From: a virus
IMG/VR virus record: IMGVR_UViG_3300037488_004069
Coordinates: 1-21,675 of that record
Strand: one strand, 5' to 3'
DNA: 21,675 nt
The notes beneath the pieces were generated by a model. The model was not told the DNA's origin. It did no database searches and was given only the letters and a program-made list of their open reading frames with translations. This document shows positions 1 through 7,241 of this stretch, one piece after another. The stretch's first letter is position 1; each line of letters starts with the position of its first letter. A program made the position numbers and the translations under genes.

Positions 1-50
1 AGATGGCCAACGAGAGTAAAAATCGAACTTATTACTCTCGTTGGCCATCT
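1..50 (-). terminator. Perfect 19-bp inverted repeat, probable terminator after the tube gene
   Basis: Bases 1-19 and 32-50 are exact reverse complements, separated by a 12-base A/T-rich loop. The hairpin lies 27 bases downstream of the stop of the last minus-strand gene, where a transcription terminator or mRNA-stabilising hairpin would be expected. Any U-tract for the minus strand would fall before base 1, outside the window, so intrinsic termination cannot be confirmed. The stem is longer than most intrinsic terminators. It is symmetric and could act in both directions. Confidence 0.5.
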
Positions 51-77
51 GGGAGGCCCTATAGCCTGTATTGGCGC

Positions 78-758
78 TCATTGTCTAGTGCTCCCATGAG
101 ACGACATTCTCTCATTAACCATCCTACGCATAATGTCAGACCCGGTAGATGACCCGGTCGTCATCCTTGTGTCTCTAAATGGCGCCCCCTTATGCAACAT
201 ATCTATGTCGGAAGCTATGAATGAATTTGTTTGCTCTGTTATCATGTCGTCAATACTAAATGTCGATCCCTCGTTAACAATACGGATACCATATATGCCC
301 ATTGTCGCAACATCACCATACTCGTTATTAAACGTGATAATAATATTAAACGGCGGGATCTGGTCTATCAATATACTTGTTGCGTCATAGTTATCTGACA
401 CGTTGGCATACTTTAGGGCTTCAGCGAGGACATACTGGTCAAGCACTGTCCATATTATTGTTCCTGCAACAGTCCTTGGTCCCCTGGTGTACCCATCGGC
501 ATACGTCTTACCCAAGCTCCTCACCGGTTCAACTTCCCTAAATGTGCTGTAGCTGATAGTCTGAATATTCCCCAATACCCCTACTATCGGTTCTGTTTGT
601 GGCGCCGGACCAACAACATCATCGCCGCTAAGCTGCTGAGGCGGTATATGAATATACGCCACAATATCAGTCCCAGAGAAAGAATTGAACGTTCCACGGT
701 ATTCATACCCGTGAATCGCGTTACTCCTGGCACTTCTCTCTATCTCTGTTTGATCCAT
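78..758 (-). CDS. Tail tube-type virion protein, second paralogue (226 aa)
   Basis: I place the start at the ATG at 758, because AAGGAG sits four bases upstream. A longer frame begins at a GTG at 782 with no ribosome-binding site. The protein is a diverged copy of the gene just upstream. Both share a FNSFSG/YNSFSG + DI opening, a SYS..RE block, a RG.R.(V/I)AG block, DQIPPF(N/D)I, NEYG..A.M, NEGS..SIDD and a FIA.(D/E)I block. Position after the sheath gene indicates a tail tube or tube-initiator role in a contractile tail. This copy has a unique N-terminal insert after DIVAYI and an Arg/Met/Ser-rich tail. The fold is inferred from context and duplication, not from a named motif. Confidence 0.7.
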   Translation of the reverse strand: MDQTEIERSARSNAIHGYEYRGTFNSFSGTDIVAYIHIPPQQLSGDDVVGPAPQTEPIVGVLGNIQTISYSTFREVEPVRSLGKTYADGYTRGPRTVAGTIIWTVLDQYVLAEALKYANVSDNYDATSILIDQIPPFNIIITFNNEYGDVATMGIYGIRIVNEGSTFSIDDMITEQTNSFIASDIDMLHKGAPFRDTRMTTGSSTGSDIMRRMVNERMSSHGSTRQ

Positions 759-811
759 ACGTCTCCTTGGAATGGAGCTCACGTGGTAAGCGCAAGCCCC
801 ATCAACATCAA

Positions 812-1426
812 TTATGTCATTGCCGAGCTGCCGGTAGTACCATACGGCCTAGTCGCAGAAACGTCTGAAGTAGACGCCTGCCAGGGAGAAATCTCCCGAG
901 CGATAAAAGTCATCTGCTGTTCCGTAACAATATCGTCAATCGACATACCAGAACCTTCGTTCAAGATCTCGCATCCACGCAACGACATCTTCGCTACCTG
1001 GCCGTATTCATTGGCTGCAGTTAGCACGATATCAAATGGAGGAATCTGATCCGGATACCACGCCGACTGCCAATTGCTGTCAGTCGATACGTCCTGAGCC
1101 AACTGAGTGCCTCGCGCATCCTCAGTGGCCAATCTATTCACGTCTGAGTCATGGGCAAAAAACCTGCCATCATTCCCAGAGTTCTGAAACGTAGACAATA
1201 GAGCGCTTCTATCAAACACTGTGAAAACAAGAGAACCAGCAATACCTCGTTTCCCTCTCGAAAAAGAGCGAGGATCAGCACTCCCCATGGTATAGATCGG
1301 AGCCTTTTCCCTCGTCACAGAGTATGACACGCCCTGTAGTTCTCCGATAACCTTCCCTCCGAATGTGGCTTTAATGTCCACACCAGAGAAAGAGTTATAA
1401 CTACGAGTATATTCGCTAACTGGCAT
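812..1426 (-). CDS. Tail tube-type virion protein, first paralogue (204 aa)
   Basis: The ATG at 1426 follows AAGGAG at good spacing, directly downstream of the tail sheath gene. In contractile-tailed phages this is the usual slot of the tail tube protein, which polymerises inside the sheath. The sequence carries YNSFSGVDI near the N-terminus, then a SYSVTRE block, SFSRGKRGIAGSLVFTVFD, DQIPPFDIVL, NEYGQVAKM and NEGSGMSIDD. These are shared in order with the next gene, so the pair is a tandem duplication. No signal peptide or membrane segment is seen. The tube assignment rests on position, size and duplication. Alternatives are a baseplate hub or other internal tail protein. Confidence 0.75.
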   Translation of the reverse strand: MPVSEYTRSYNSFSGVDIKATFGGKVIGELQGVSYSVTREKAPIYTMGSADPRSFSRGKRGIAGSLVFTVFDRSALLSTFQNSGNDGRFFAHDSDVNRLATEDARGTQLAQDVSTDSNWQSAWYPDQIPPFDIVLTAANEYGQVAKMSLRGCEILNEGSGMSIDDIVTEQQMTFIAREISPWQASTSDVSATRPYGTTGSSAMT

Positions 1427-1451
1427 GTTTATTCTCCTTCTTTTCTAGAGT

Positions 1452-2813
1452 TTATTCTGAGGTTAATGCAACAACGATAGTGATTTGTTGCAACTCAAAT
1501 GCTGGTACGAGGACTAGTTCAACGGTGGCCTTGCCCAAAACCTGGTCTGTTGGGGATGCATACACGTTGTAATCAAAACGGCGTAAAGCCCCACGTTCTT
1601 GCATGGTCTTTAGCGCATTATTAATTGCATTTGACAAAGCGTTCCTTTGGGGGGCGTTATTCGGCTCTCCAATAAACTGCTCGGCCACAGTCCGCACATA
1701 CTGTATAGCGTCATGGACGATGCGTACAGTCGATAATCTAACAAAATCAGAGCGATAATACTGACTCACATTGTACGCTCCGGTCATCGCACTGGCGACC
1801 ACTATACCCTTTGTTTTTGACATAAACGTGACGTACCGACTGCCAGCAAGCCTATCAGCCTGAGCATTCGAGATACCCTGAGAAAGCGTTACCCCTTCTA
1901 CGACCTTGTTTGTGGGGGCGCTCTTCGCTTCAAGGCTAGAGATCAATCCGGCGTATGCAGCAGATCCGCTCGAATTATAATACCCTAGAGTTGGGTAAAC
2001 GCTGGTGGACACCTCATTGATCGCCCTAACGTTAGCAGCAACAACGGAGATGTACGCACCTATATCGACTTTATTGCCTCTAGAATCAGTGACGTCACCA
2101 GATGCATACGATGCAGGCATCTGACTAGTGCTAGTCGCGACGAACCTATAACTAGTCGGTACTCCAGCAGAGTTCCCTACTGTGCCGTTATATGAAGCAA
2201 GATTCCCGGTATAATTCTGGAGCGTGCTAACCCAGGTTTCAATCTGCTGTAACGTCGGAGTTCCGGATGGATCAGCATACGCAGGATTCACTCCAATAAC
2301 TCCTATGTATGTATTGTTGTTTTTTGTTGCCTGATAACAAAAGTCTGCTAGCTGATAACCAAAGTTCCACGCAGTTCCGCCTGTGCCATGGATGTTCACT
2401 GACACAGTGTCATCAAGATACACACCAACTGGGCATACAATGTCTGCATCATAATTGATCAAGACATCGTAGGCAGCCCCGAGATACCCATATATATCAT
2501 TGAGCGTAGTCTTAGCGCCGGACGCAGTGGGTAGAATATTCATAAGATCAATATTCCTAGCACCAGCGACTTGGCATTCATACAGGGCCTTACTGAGTTC
2601 ACTTACCGTACCATCGGCATTCCTAAATGCCATGTCAGCAGCCGATATAGATCCGGTAGACACTGAGTACGGTACGTATGGAGTTGCATTGGTGTTCGTT
2701 GACGTGGTCTTGCCTAGCAGGAGGACTTTGGGACCAGACGGTGGCCTACTAATACGTAAACCTTGGTCTAGAATTTCTACCGTTGCTCCTGGTAAATTTG
2801 CAAAGGTTGGCAT
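1452..2813 (-). CDS. Tail sheath protein (453 aa)
   Basis: This is the contractile sheath subunit, which polymerises around the tail tube and shortens on infection. The start has an AAGGAGGAG ribosome-binding site. The N-terminus has the sheath opening FANLPGATVEILDQG, an extended arm seen in many myophage sheaths. The C-terminus has the typical final domain: an alpha-helical stretch (NALSNAINNALKTMQERGALR), a FDYNVYASP segment, then a beta segment with LVLVPAFELQQITIVV. Ser/Thr/Gly-rich loops lie in the middle. Length is normal for a short sheath protein. The two tube-type genes follow at once, matching the usual sheath-tube order. Confidence 0.92.
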   Translation of the reverse strand: MPTFANLPGATVEILDQGLRISRPPSGPKVLLLGKTTSTNTNATPYVPYSVSTGSISAADMAFRNADGTVSELSKALYECQVAGARNIDLMNILPTASGAKTTLNDIYGYLGAAYDVLINYDADIVCPVGVYLDDTVSVNIHGTGGTAWNFGYQLADFCYQATKNNNTYIGVIGVNPAYADPSGTPTLQQIETWVSTLQNYTGNLASYNGTVGNSAGVPTSYRFVATSTSQMPASYASGDVTDSRGNKVDIGAYISVVAANVRAINEVSTSVYPTLGYYNSSGSAAYAGLISSLEAKSAPTNKVVEGVTLSQGISNAQADRLAGSRYVTFMSKTKGIVVASAMTGAYNVSQYYRSDFVRLSTVRIVHDAIQYVRTVAEQFIGEPNNAPQRNALSNAINNALKTMQERGALRRFDYNVYASPTDQVLGKATVELVLVPAFELQQITIVVALTSE

Positions 2814-2837
2814 TATCGACTCCTCCTTGTTAAGTAA

Positions 2838-3794
2838 CTAAGATCCTGTACTATTGTCCAGAATCTCCGTAATTCCAGAAGCATGTGGCGTATTTGCACC
2901 GTTGACCCCGTAGTATCCGGATGGATACGCGGCCCCAAGCCCCAAGAATAAGTCTATCTGTCTAAAATCATATTCCTTAATCGTGACTATTTTCTCTGTC
3001 TTAAAGTAATATATTACTGTCCTAACTGCTAAGTCATTCCTCCACTTGCTGCTTTCTTCGTCCGTTGTTCTCATCCAGTATAGTACTTCGTTGACCCCAT
3101 TCTTTTTCCATACCCATGTATACTTATACATGAAATCTTCGTACCATTCTACCAGATCGTCAGCCCTATTGTTGTATTTGGACCAACAATCAAATTGTAT
3201 AAGGTTATCGAACCACTGTCCCATCACCATCACGTGACATCCTGGGTGATCGGTATCGACCCTTTGCTCCCTGACCCTGGGCTTTATTTCTGTTGGAGGG
3301 TCAAATGGATGCTTCCCTATTGTCCCAGGCTCTCTTCTCTTCACTCTGTAGACAATCGTATCACGCCAGTCAGCTACTGGCTTGTCCTGATAATACCGTG
3401 AATACGACGACTGGAAGTTTACTGTATTCTTGTCTTCAAGCGCCAGCAAATCCCCCTCCACTGGGGTTGCGGCACCCATAGTATTTAAACGAATTTTCCC
3501 ACCACTGCCAGCTTCGGTGATGACCTCTGCTATTAGGTAGGTGGTCCCCTTTGTAGCATTGGAGATCTTATCGCCGACAGCAAGATACCTGGCATTCGGC
3601 ATGGTTATGATACTGTTCCCGCGCACTTCCGTGTACCACTTCCCTTGAAAATCAAGCAAGCTCTGGTAAATGTACGTCGTAATCTGGTTTAAGCTTGCAT
3701 TTCTGTCAGATTGACGCATCCCCCCACCGTGGGGATCAGACACTAGATAGTCCAGAGCGCTGTATGACTCTATTTTGTCGCCTATAGCGGCCAT
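2838..3794 (-). CDS. Probable tail terminator / neck protein (318 aa)
   Basis: This gene lies between the Cys-motif neck gene and the tail sheath gene, the position of the tail completion (terminator) protein in many myophages. The ATG overlaps closely with the upstream stop (TAG followed by A and ATG) and has GGAGG about nine bases upstream. The middle of the protein has HPGCHVMVMGQWFDNLIQFD, then RADDLVEWYEDFMYKYTWVW and VLYWMR. This aromatic, beta-rich pattern with an acidic helix is typical of tail-terminator-like proteins. The C-terminus is Gly/Tyr/Asn rich. I see no catalytic motif. The assignment is from context plus pattern. Confidence 0.6.
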   Translation of the reverse strand: MAAIGDKIESYSALDYLVSDPHGGGMRQSDRNASLNQITTYIYQSLLDFQGKWYTEVRGNSIITMPNARYLAVGDKISNATKGTTYLIAEVITEAGSGGKIRLNTMGAATPVEGDLLALEDKNTVNFQSSYSRYYQDKPVADWRDTIVYRVKRREPGTIGKHPFDPPTEIKPRVREQRVDTDHPGCHVMVMGQWFDNLIQFDCWSKYNNRADDLVEWYEDFMYKYTWVWKKNGVNEVLYWMRTTDEESSKWRNDLAVRTVIYYFKTEKIVTIKEYDFRQIDLFLGLGAAYPSGYYGVNGANTPHASGITEILDNSTGS

Positions 3795-3795
3795 T

Positions 3796-4398
3796 CTAAA
3801 TAACCTCCAACTTCGCTGCCGCCCGATAGAACTCTACTCTGCCATTCTGATCTCTAAACGGCTCACCTAACGCAATCCTATACATCTCCCGGTGCACAAA
3901 CGGCCTGATCGGGTTAGCGTCGTCATCCAGGGAAATCTCTATTATCTTGTCCCCCTTGCTTGGAGCGACATAGTACATGAAGTAGAACACTACGTAGTTT
4001 ATATTGAAAAATCCCATCTCTGTTATGGCCTCAGATCCAGCAAGGCCTATTTCAGGGGCTACAAGCCTCCTGCGAGTGAGATGCAATTCATCCTCGTACA
4101 CATACCCCTCTCCATGGCATATTGGGCACCGAAGCTCTGGTTCGTTATATTTCCCTTTGTCAAGGGTTTCCCTGTTATCGTTCTTCCCTTTGCGGTTCCA
4201 ACAAGGACACTTCTGACGATGATCCATACGGCGAAGCAGTACCCAATGACCCCTGCGAGGAGTATACTCGTTCCCCTCCAACATAACCTTCATTTCAGCA
4301 CGCAAGTCAGTCTCTGATTGCTTCCTGGTGCTTGCAAAAGGGTATTGTGGCACATGGAATGTTTTAAACCCATCTTTGGGAAACGGAGGTAACCCCAT
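3796..4398 (-). CDS. Neck / head-completion protein with Cys motif (200 aa)
   Basis: The ATG at 4398 has AAGGAG upstream. Two cysteine pairs lie near the middle: KCPCWN and RCPICHGEGY. The second resembles the CxxCxGxG repeat of DnaJ zinc fingers, so the four cysteines may bind one zinc ion. A GHWVLLRRMDHR segment comes just before, and the C-terminal half is beta-rich with many aromatics (INYVVFYFMYYV). The gene sits between the adaptor-Ig gene and the probable tail terminator, where head-completion or connector proteins are found. The role in the neck is inferred from order. Zinc binding is inferred from residue spacing. Confidence 0.6.
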   Translation of the reverse strand: MGLPPFPKDGFKTFHVPQYPFASTRKQSETDLRAEMKVMLEGNEYTPRRGHWVLLRRMDHRQKCPCWNRKGKNDNRETLDKGKYNEPELRCPICHGEGYVYEDELHLTRRRLVAPEIGLAGSEAITEMGFFNINYVVFYFMYYVAPSKGDKIIEISLDDDANPIRPFVHREMYRIALGEPFRDQNGRVEFYRAAAKLEVI

Positions 4399-4425
4399 GT
4401 CTATAACTCCTTATATGCGAAGCAC

Positions 4426-5811
4426 TTAGCTCCAATCCGAATATATCCCAGGCGACTTGATCCTTCGTGTCAGATTCTTATTCGCACCTAGCGTATCTCT
4501 GCCAGTCTCTAAAGTCCATGTCCTAACTCCGCGCATAGGAGGAGTGGCTGGTGACGTTACACCCTTGATCGCCATCTTCGACTTTGCCCGGCGGTATTTC
4601 CCAAGTATTAACTTAAGCCACGCGTTAGTGCAATCAAGTGACTTTTGTAGAGCCCCCTTAACGCCAGCCTGTATGTCGGTGCTCTCCTGTATTGTGAAGT
4701 CTCCAAGCCTCTTAATCATCCCAGGTCCGGACGAAGCCTGGTCTAGCAACTTGGCATACAGTAGGTCATACTGGGTTTTACAGCACACCCACATCTTAGC
4801 TGCAAATGTTGGCGAGTCAATGCCCCACAGGTACTGACTATATATCGTGTTGGCTATGTTGTACGCTTCGAGAGAATTGAAGTATATGTTCCTAGCTATT
4901 GTGTCATCAGGTATCTCTCGTATGAACGAGCCGATCACCGATCGTATCCTTGGAACGGTGCAGTAATACGGTCGATACGGGGTAGTAAACATGAAACGAA
5001 ATTGATTTCCTAGAGTAGCCCCTGCAGCACTGACAACATCCTCAGACACAGTTACTGTAATTTCGTTATTGGTTCTCCACGTGTAGTCCGCCCCGTTAAC
5101 TACAGATGGTGACCAGATTAGAGTATCGCCTACGGAATTCGATAGTGTTCCGGCTGGCATTATGGCCACTGTGGCCGGATCTCCGTCTACGGGTTGCACT
5201 TCAAACGACACCCAATCCTGTGATACGGCAGATCCGCTGGCAACAGGTTGATTGAACTGTATCTGAATTGGCCCGTGGTAGTACACGGTCTCAAAGTCAC
5301 TATTTATTGAACCTATGTTTGCTGCATAGTTCTCCGGAGTGGTCCCGATTATCGTAAGATCTGTAGTTGACTTTGGTGGTAGAACAAGTGATACAGGAGA
5401 TTCAGCCGTAGACTTATCTATCGCCTCTTCATCGTTCTCCCCAAATTCACCCTGAGGATCATCTGGGAGTAACCCCGTTGTAAAATACCAAGAGGACGAT
5501 GTTGCGAGGCCCTCACCGGTCAGATTCTTTATACACGCGTTGGACTGGTCCAAGCCGACTAACACCGCATTATACTGTGTGTTCTGATCAAACACAATAT
5601 TCGGTATTACTGTCAGTTTCAATGATGCCACGTCGAACGACGCGCTATTATCCATTATCACAAAATCAGACACACGATACAAAAGAACTGTGTTGCTATT
5701 AATCGTAGTAGGGTCTATCGCTTGGCTGAACACCACCTCAAGATATGCATTAAGATAGACACTCACTGCGTTTGGAGCGGGTGTTCTACTTATAATTGTC
5801 GGTGATGCCAT
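4426..5811 (-). CDS. Head-tail adaptor fused to bacterial Ig-like domains (461 aa)
   Basis: The start at 5811 follows AGGAGAG. The first roughly 115 residues look like a SbsA-type bacterial Ig-like domain (Big_5): TPAPNAVSVYLNAYLEVVFS, then NTQYNAVLV and a closing SWYFTTG. An acidic linker follows (about residues 115-150). A second Ig-like unit runs to about residue 283, opening with TTPENYAANIG and closing with FRFMFTTPYRPY. The C-terminal roughly 175 residues are helical: IPDDTIARNIYFNSLEAYNI, then MWVCCKTQYDLLYAKLLDQ, then IKRLGDFTIQE. This resembles a phage head-tail adaptor. Position after the capsid gene supports a connector that displays Ig domains on the virion. The Ig call is fairly firm and the adaptor call is contextual. 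Confidence 0.65.
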   Translation of the reverse strand: MASPTIISRTPAPNAVSVYLNAYLEVVFSQAIDPTTINSNTVLLYRVSDFVIMDNSASFDVASLKLTVIPNIVFDQNTQYNAVLVGLDQSNACIKNLTGEGLATSSSWYFTTGLLPDDPQGEFGENDEEAIDKSTAESPVSLVLPPKSTTDLTIIGTTPENYAANIGSINSDFETVYYHGPIQIQFNQPVASGSAVSQDWVSFEVQPVDGDPATVAIMPAGTLSNSVGDTLIWSPSVVNGADYTWRTNNEITVTVSEDVVSAAGATLGNQFRFMFTTPYRPYYCTVPRIRSVIGSFIREIPDDTIARNIYFNSLEAYNIANTIYSQYLWGIDSPTFAAKMWVCCKTQYDLLYAKLLDQASSGPGMIKRLGDFTIQESTDIQAGVKGALQKSLDCTNAWLKLILGKYRRAKSKMAIKGVTSPATPPMRGVRTWTLETGRDTLGANKNLTRRIKSPGIYSDWS

Positions 5812-5819
5812 GTTCTCTC

Positions 5820-6323
5820 CTACTTGACCTCTGCGTCTTCATTCCCAGAGGTGAGTTTTATCTCTATTTTTTCCTGTTCCCCGTCTTCTACGGGTGATAC
5901 ACCACCAAGGAACTTTAGAACATGCTCTGCAGACGCAAGTACGCTGGACCTATTTTTCCCAGCCTTCTCAAACAATACGGCTTTCTCAATCATGAGAACT
6001 TTCGTTTCTTTCTGAATGCCCTTATTGTCTCTCACGTCGTACATCCACTTTTCTATCTTGTTCCGGCCACCGTCAATGACTGATTTTATGTCACTGTCTC
6101 GGTCTAGTATCTCAGTTCTAGCCTCTGCCCACCCTACCGATAGTTGCTCGGCTCTAATCGCATTGTTGATCTGCTCTAAATGCTGGTCAGTAGCGTTTGC
6201 CGGGATGATCCCAGTCTCACTATGACCTGCTATAAGATTTAGGCCACCTTCCCCGTCCTGAAACAAGAACGATCTTTTCATAGTGTTAAGACTAACCCTA
6301 TCACCTCTCTTAACTCCTGCCAT
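5820..6323 (-). CDS. Uncharacterised structural-region protein (167 aa)
   Basis: I do not recognise this protein. It is the first gene after the major capsid gene and stops eight bases before the adaptor-Ig gene. It is charged and mostly helical, with a helix-rich middle (about residues 45-130: EQINNAIRAEQLSVGWAEAR, NKIEKWMYDVRDNKG) and an acidic C-terminus. There is no signal peptide, membrane segment or Cys cluster. AAGGA lies upstream of the ATG. A perfect extended -10 promoter sits just before it, so it may open its own transcription unit. A role as a capsid- or neck-associated protein is possible from position only. Confidence 0.8.
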   Translation of the reverse strand: MAGVKRGDRVSLNTMKRSFLFQDGEGGLNLIAGHSETGIIPANATDQHLEQINNAIRAEQLSVGWAEARTEILDRDSDIKSVIDGGRNKIEKWMYDVRDNKGIQKETKVLMIEKAVLFEKAGKNRSSVLASAEHVLKFLGGVSPVEDGEQEKIEIKLTSGNEDAEVK

Positions 6324-6340
6324 AGCTCAATTTCCTTCCC

Positions 6341-6349
6341 ATTATATCA
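6341..6349 (-). promoter_or_regulatory. Extended -10 promoter element
   Basis: On the minus strand this reads TGATATAAT, a perfect extended -10 (TGnTATAAT) of the vegetative bacterial sigma factor. It lies 18 bases before the ATG of the 167-aa gene. No TTGACA-like -35 sits at the usual spacing, which extended -10 promoters can do without. A transcript starting about seven bases downstream would have a very short leader containing the AAGGA site. It follows the hairpin pair after the capsid gene, so it may restart transcription for the neck and tail genes. Chance occurrence in an A/T-rich spacer cannot be excluded. Confidence 0.45.
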
Positions 6350-6358
6350 TAATTGGAA

Positions 6359-6392
6359 GCCTGGGGGCTAGGAAAGCCCCAGCCCCTCAGGC
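6359..6392 (-). terminator. GC-rich hairpin downstream of the capsid gene
   Basis: GCCTG at 6359-6363 pairs with CAGGC at 6388-6392, and GGGGCT at 6364-6369 pairs with AGCCCC at 6381-6386. That gives an 11-bp stem with one bulged base and an 11-base loop. It lies between the capsid stop and the extended -10 element. On the minus strand it is followed by TTCCAATT rather than a run of T, so it is a poor classical terminator. It could instead stabilise the 3' end of the abundant capsid mRNA or weaken read-through. Confidence 0.4.
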
Positions 6393-6415
6393 TAAACCTC
6401 GTTACTCTAAACCGC

Positions 6416-6449
6416 TCTGGTCTATCGGCGGCAACCCGCCAACTCCAGA
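6416..6449 (-). other. Second hairpin in the spacer after the capsid gene
   Basis: GGCGG at 6427-6431 pairs with CCGCC at 6436-6440 around a four-base loop. Below an asymmetric internal loop, TCTGG at 6416-6420 pairs with CCAGA at 6445-6449. There is no U-tract on the minus strand. Together with the hairpin at 6359-6392 it makes the 158-base spacer heavily structured, suggesting mRNA 3'-end protection or attenuation. Confidence 0.4.
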
Positions 6450-6481
6450 TATCCAGACAATCTTTGCTACTATCATCGTGC

Positions 6482-7241
6482 TTAGACGCCAGTCTGGTTA
6501 ATCGTTGTAAGAGCACCGGTACCAGCAGTCCAACGCAGAACATCATCGAGATCGTACGCTTTAGTGATACTAATGTTCTTCGCAATAGAGACAGCCTTAC
6601 CTTCGTTCAGGATACCGAGACCATAGCGTTCGCGGAACTTAATGGTACGAATATCCCGATTCGGATCATCCCACTCTTCATTCGTGACATCTTCATCAAT
6701 GACGATAATACCAAGTTCGTTGGTATCCGCCATGATGATGTCTGTCTTCGCCGCGGTACTACCAGAGGCTGCCGTGTAGCTTAAGAACGGGGAAACAATG
6801 ACCCGCAAAGGAGACGGGAACATATTGGGAACATTTGCAAACGTCGATGCGGTATAAGGAGCAGCCGCAGTAGGACCAACGTTCACACCGCCCTGATACC
6901 AGGATTTAGCCACACCGGGCTGACCCTGCATAGGACCAAACATGGGCCCACCGTTCGCAAAACCAAAGGCACGCAGGATAGGATCGCGAGCGAACAGCAA
7001 CCAACCAAGCGGACTCATCAGCAGAGCGTTCGGAACAAACCCATTTGCTACAACCTTCGAATACATTACCAGAAGATCATCGAGCGTGATAGTCCCGTTA
7101 CCAGAACCATCGGAAGCGCGACCTGACGTCTTCTTCGTAGAGGTGTTGTTGTCGAACGTCACAGCACCTTCGTTACGGATCATGTTAAAGATCTTCGTTT
7201 CTTTATGACGAGCAAGTGCACGGCCCGCAGCGCGAATATGC
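6482..7241 (-). CDS. Major capsid protein, exon 3
   Basis: This is the C-terminal part of the HK97-fold major capsid protein, about 252 residues. Its first base completes an ATG codon begun by exon 2, giving the junction SM|HIRAAGRALARHKETK, a typical spine-helix segment of this capsid family. Further on are LDDLLVMYSKVVANGF, LLMSPLGWLLFARDP and, near the C-terminus, IIVIDEDVTNEEWDDP and IRTIKFRERYGLGI. An open frame continues upstream to 7306 but that part is intron. Joined lengths of the three exons (477 + 68 + 760 bases) are divisible by three and give a 434-aa protein, normal for this family. A 158-base structured spacer follows. Confidence 0.88.

Noticed and set aside
597-1049. Plus-strand 150-aa frame over the tube-type genes
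   Set aside because: It lies opposite two paralogous minus-strand genes with good ribosome-binding sites and shows no protein-like pattern.
3892-4317. Plus-strand 141-aa frame over the neck gene
   Set aside because: It is a shadow of the Cys-motif neck gene, with no ribosome-binding site and no plus-strand neighbours.
6310-6585. Minus-strand 91-aa frame across the capsid 3' end
   Set aside because: It is out of frame with capsid coding, lies over structured spacer sequence and lacks a start site.
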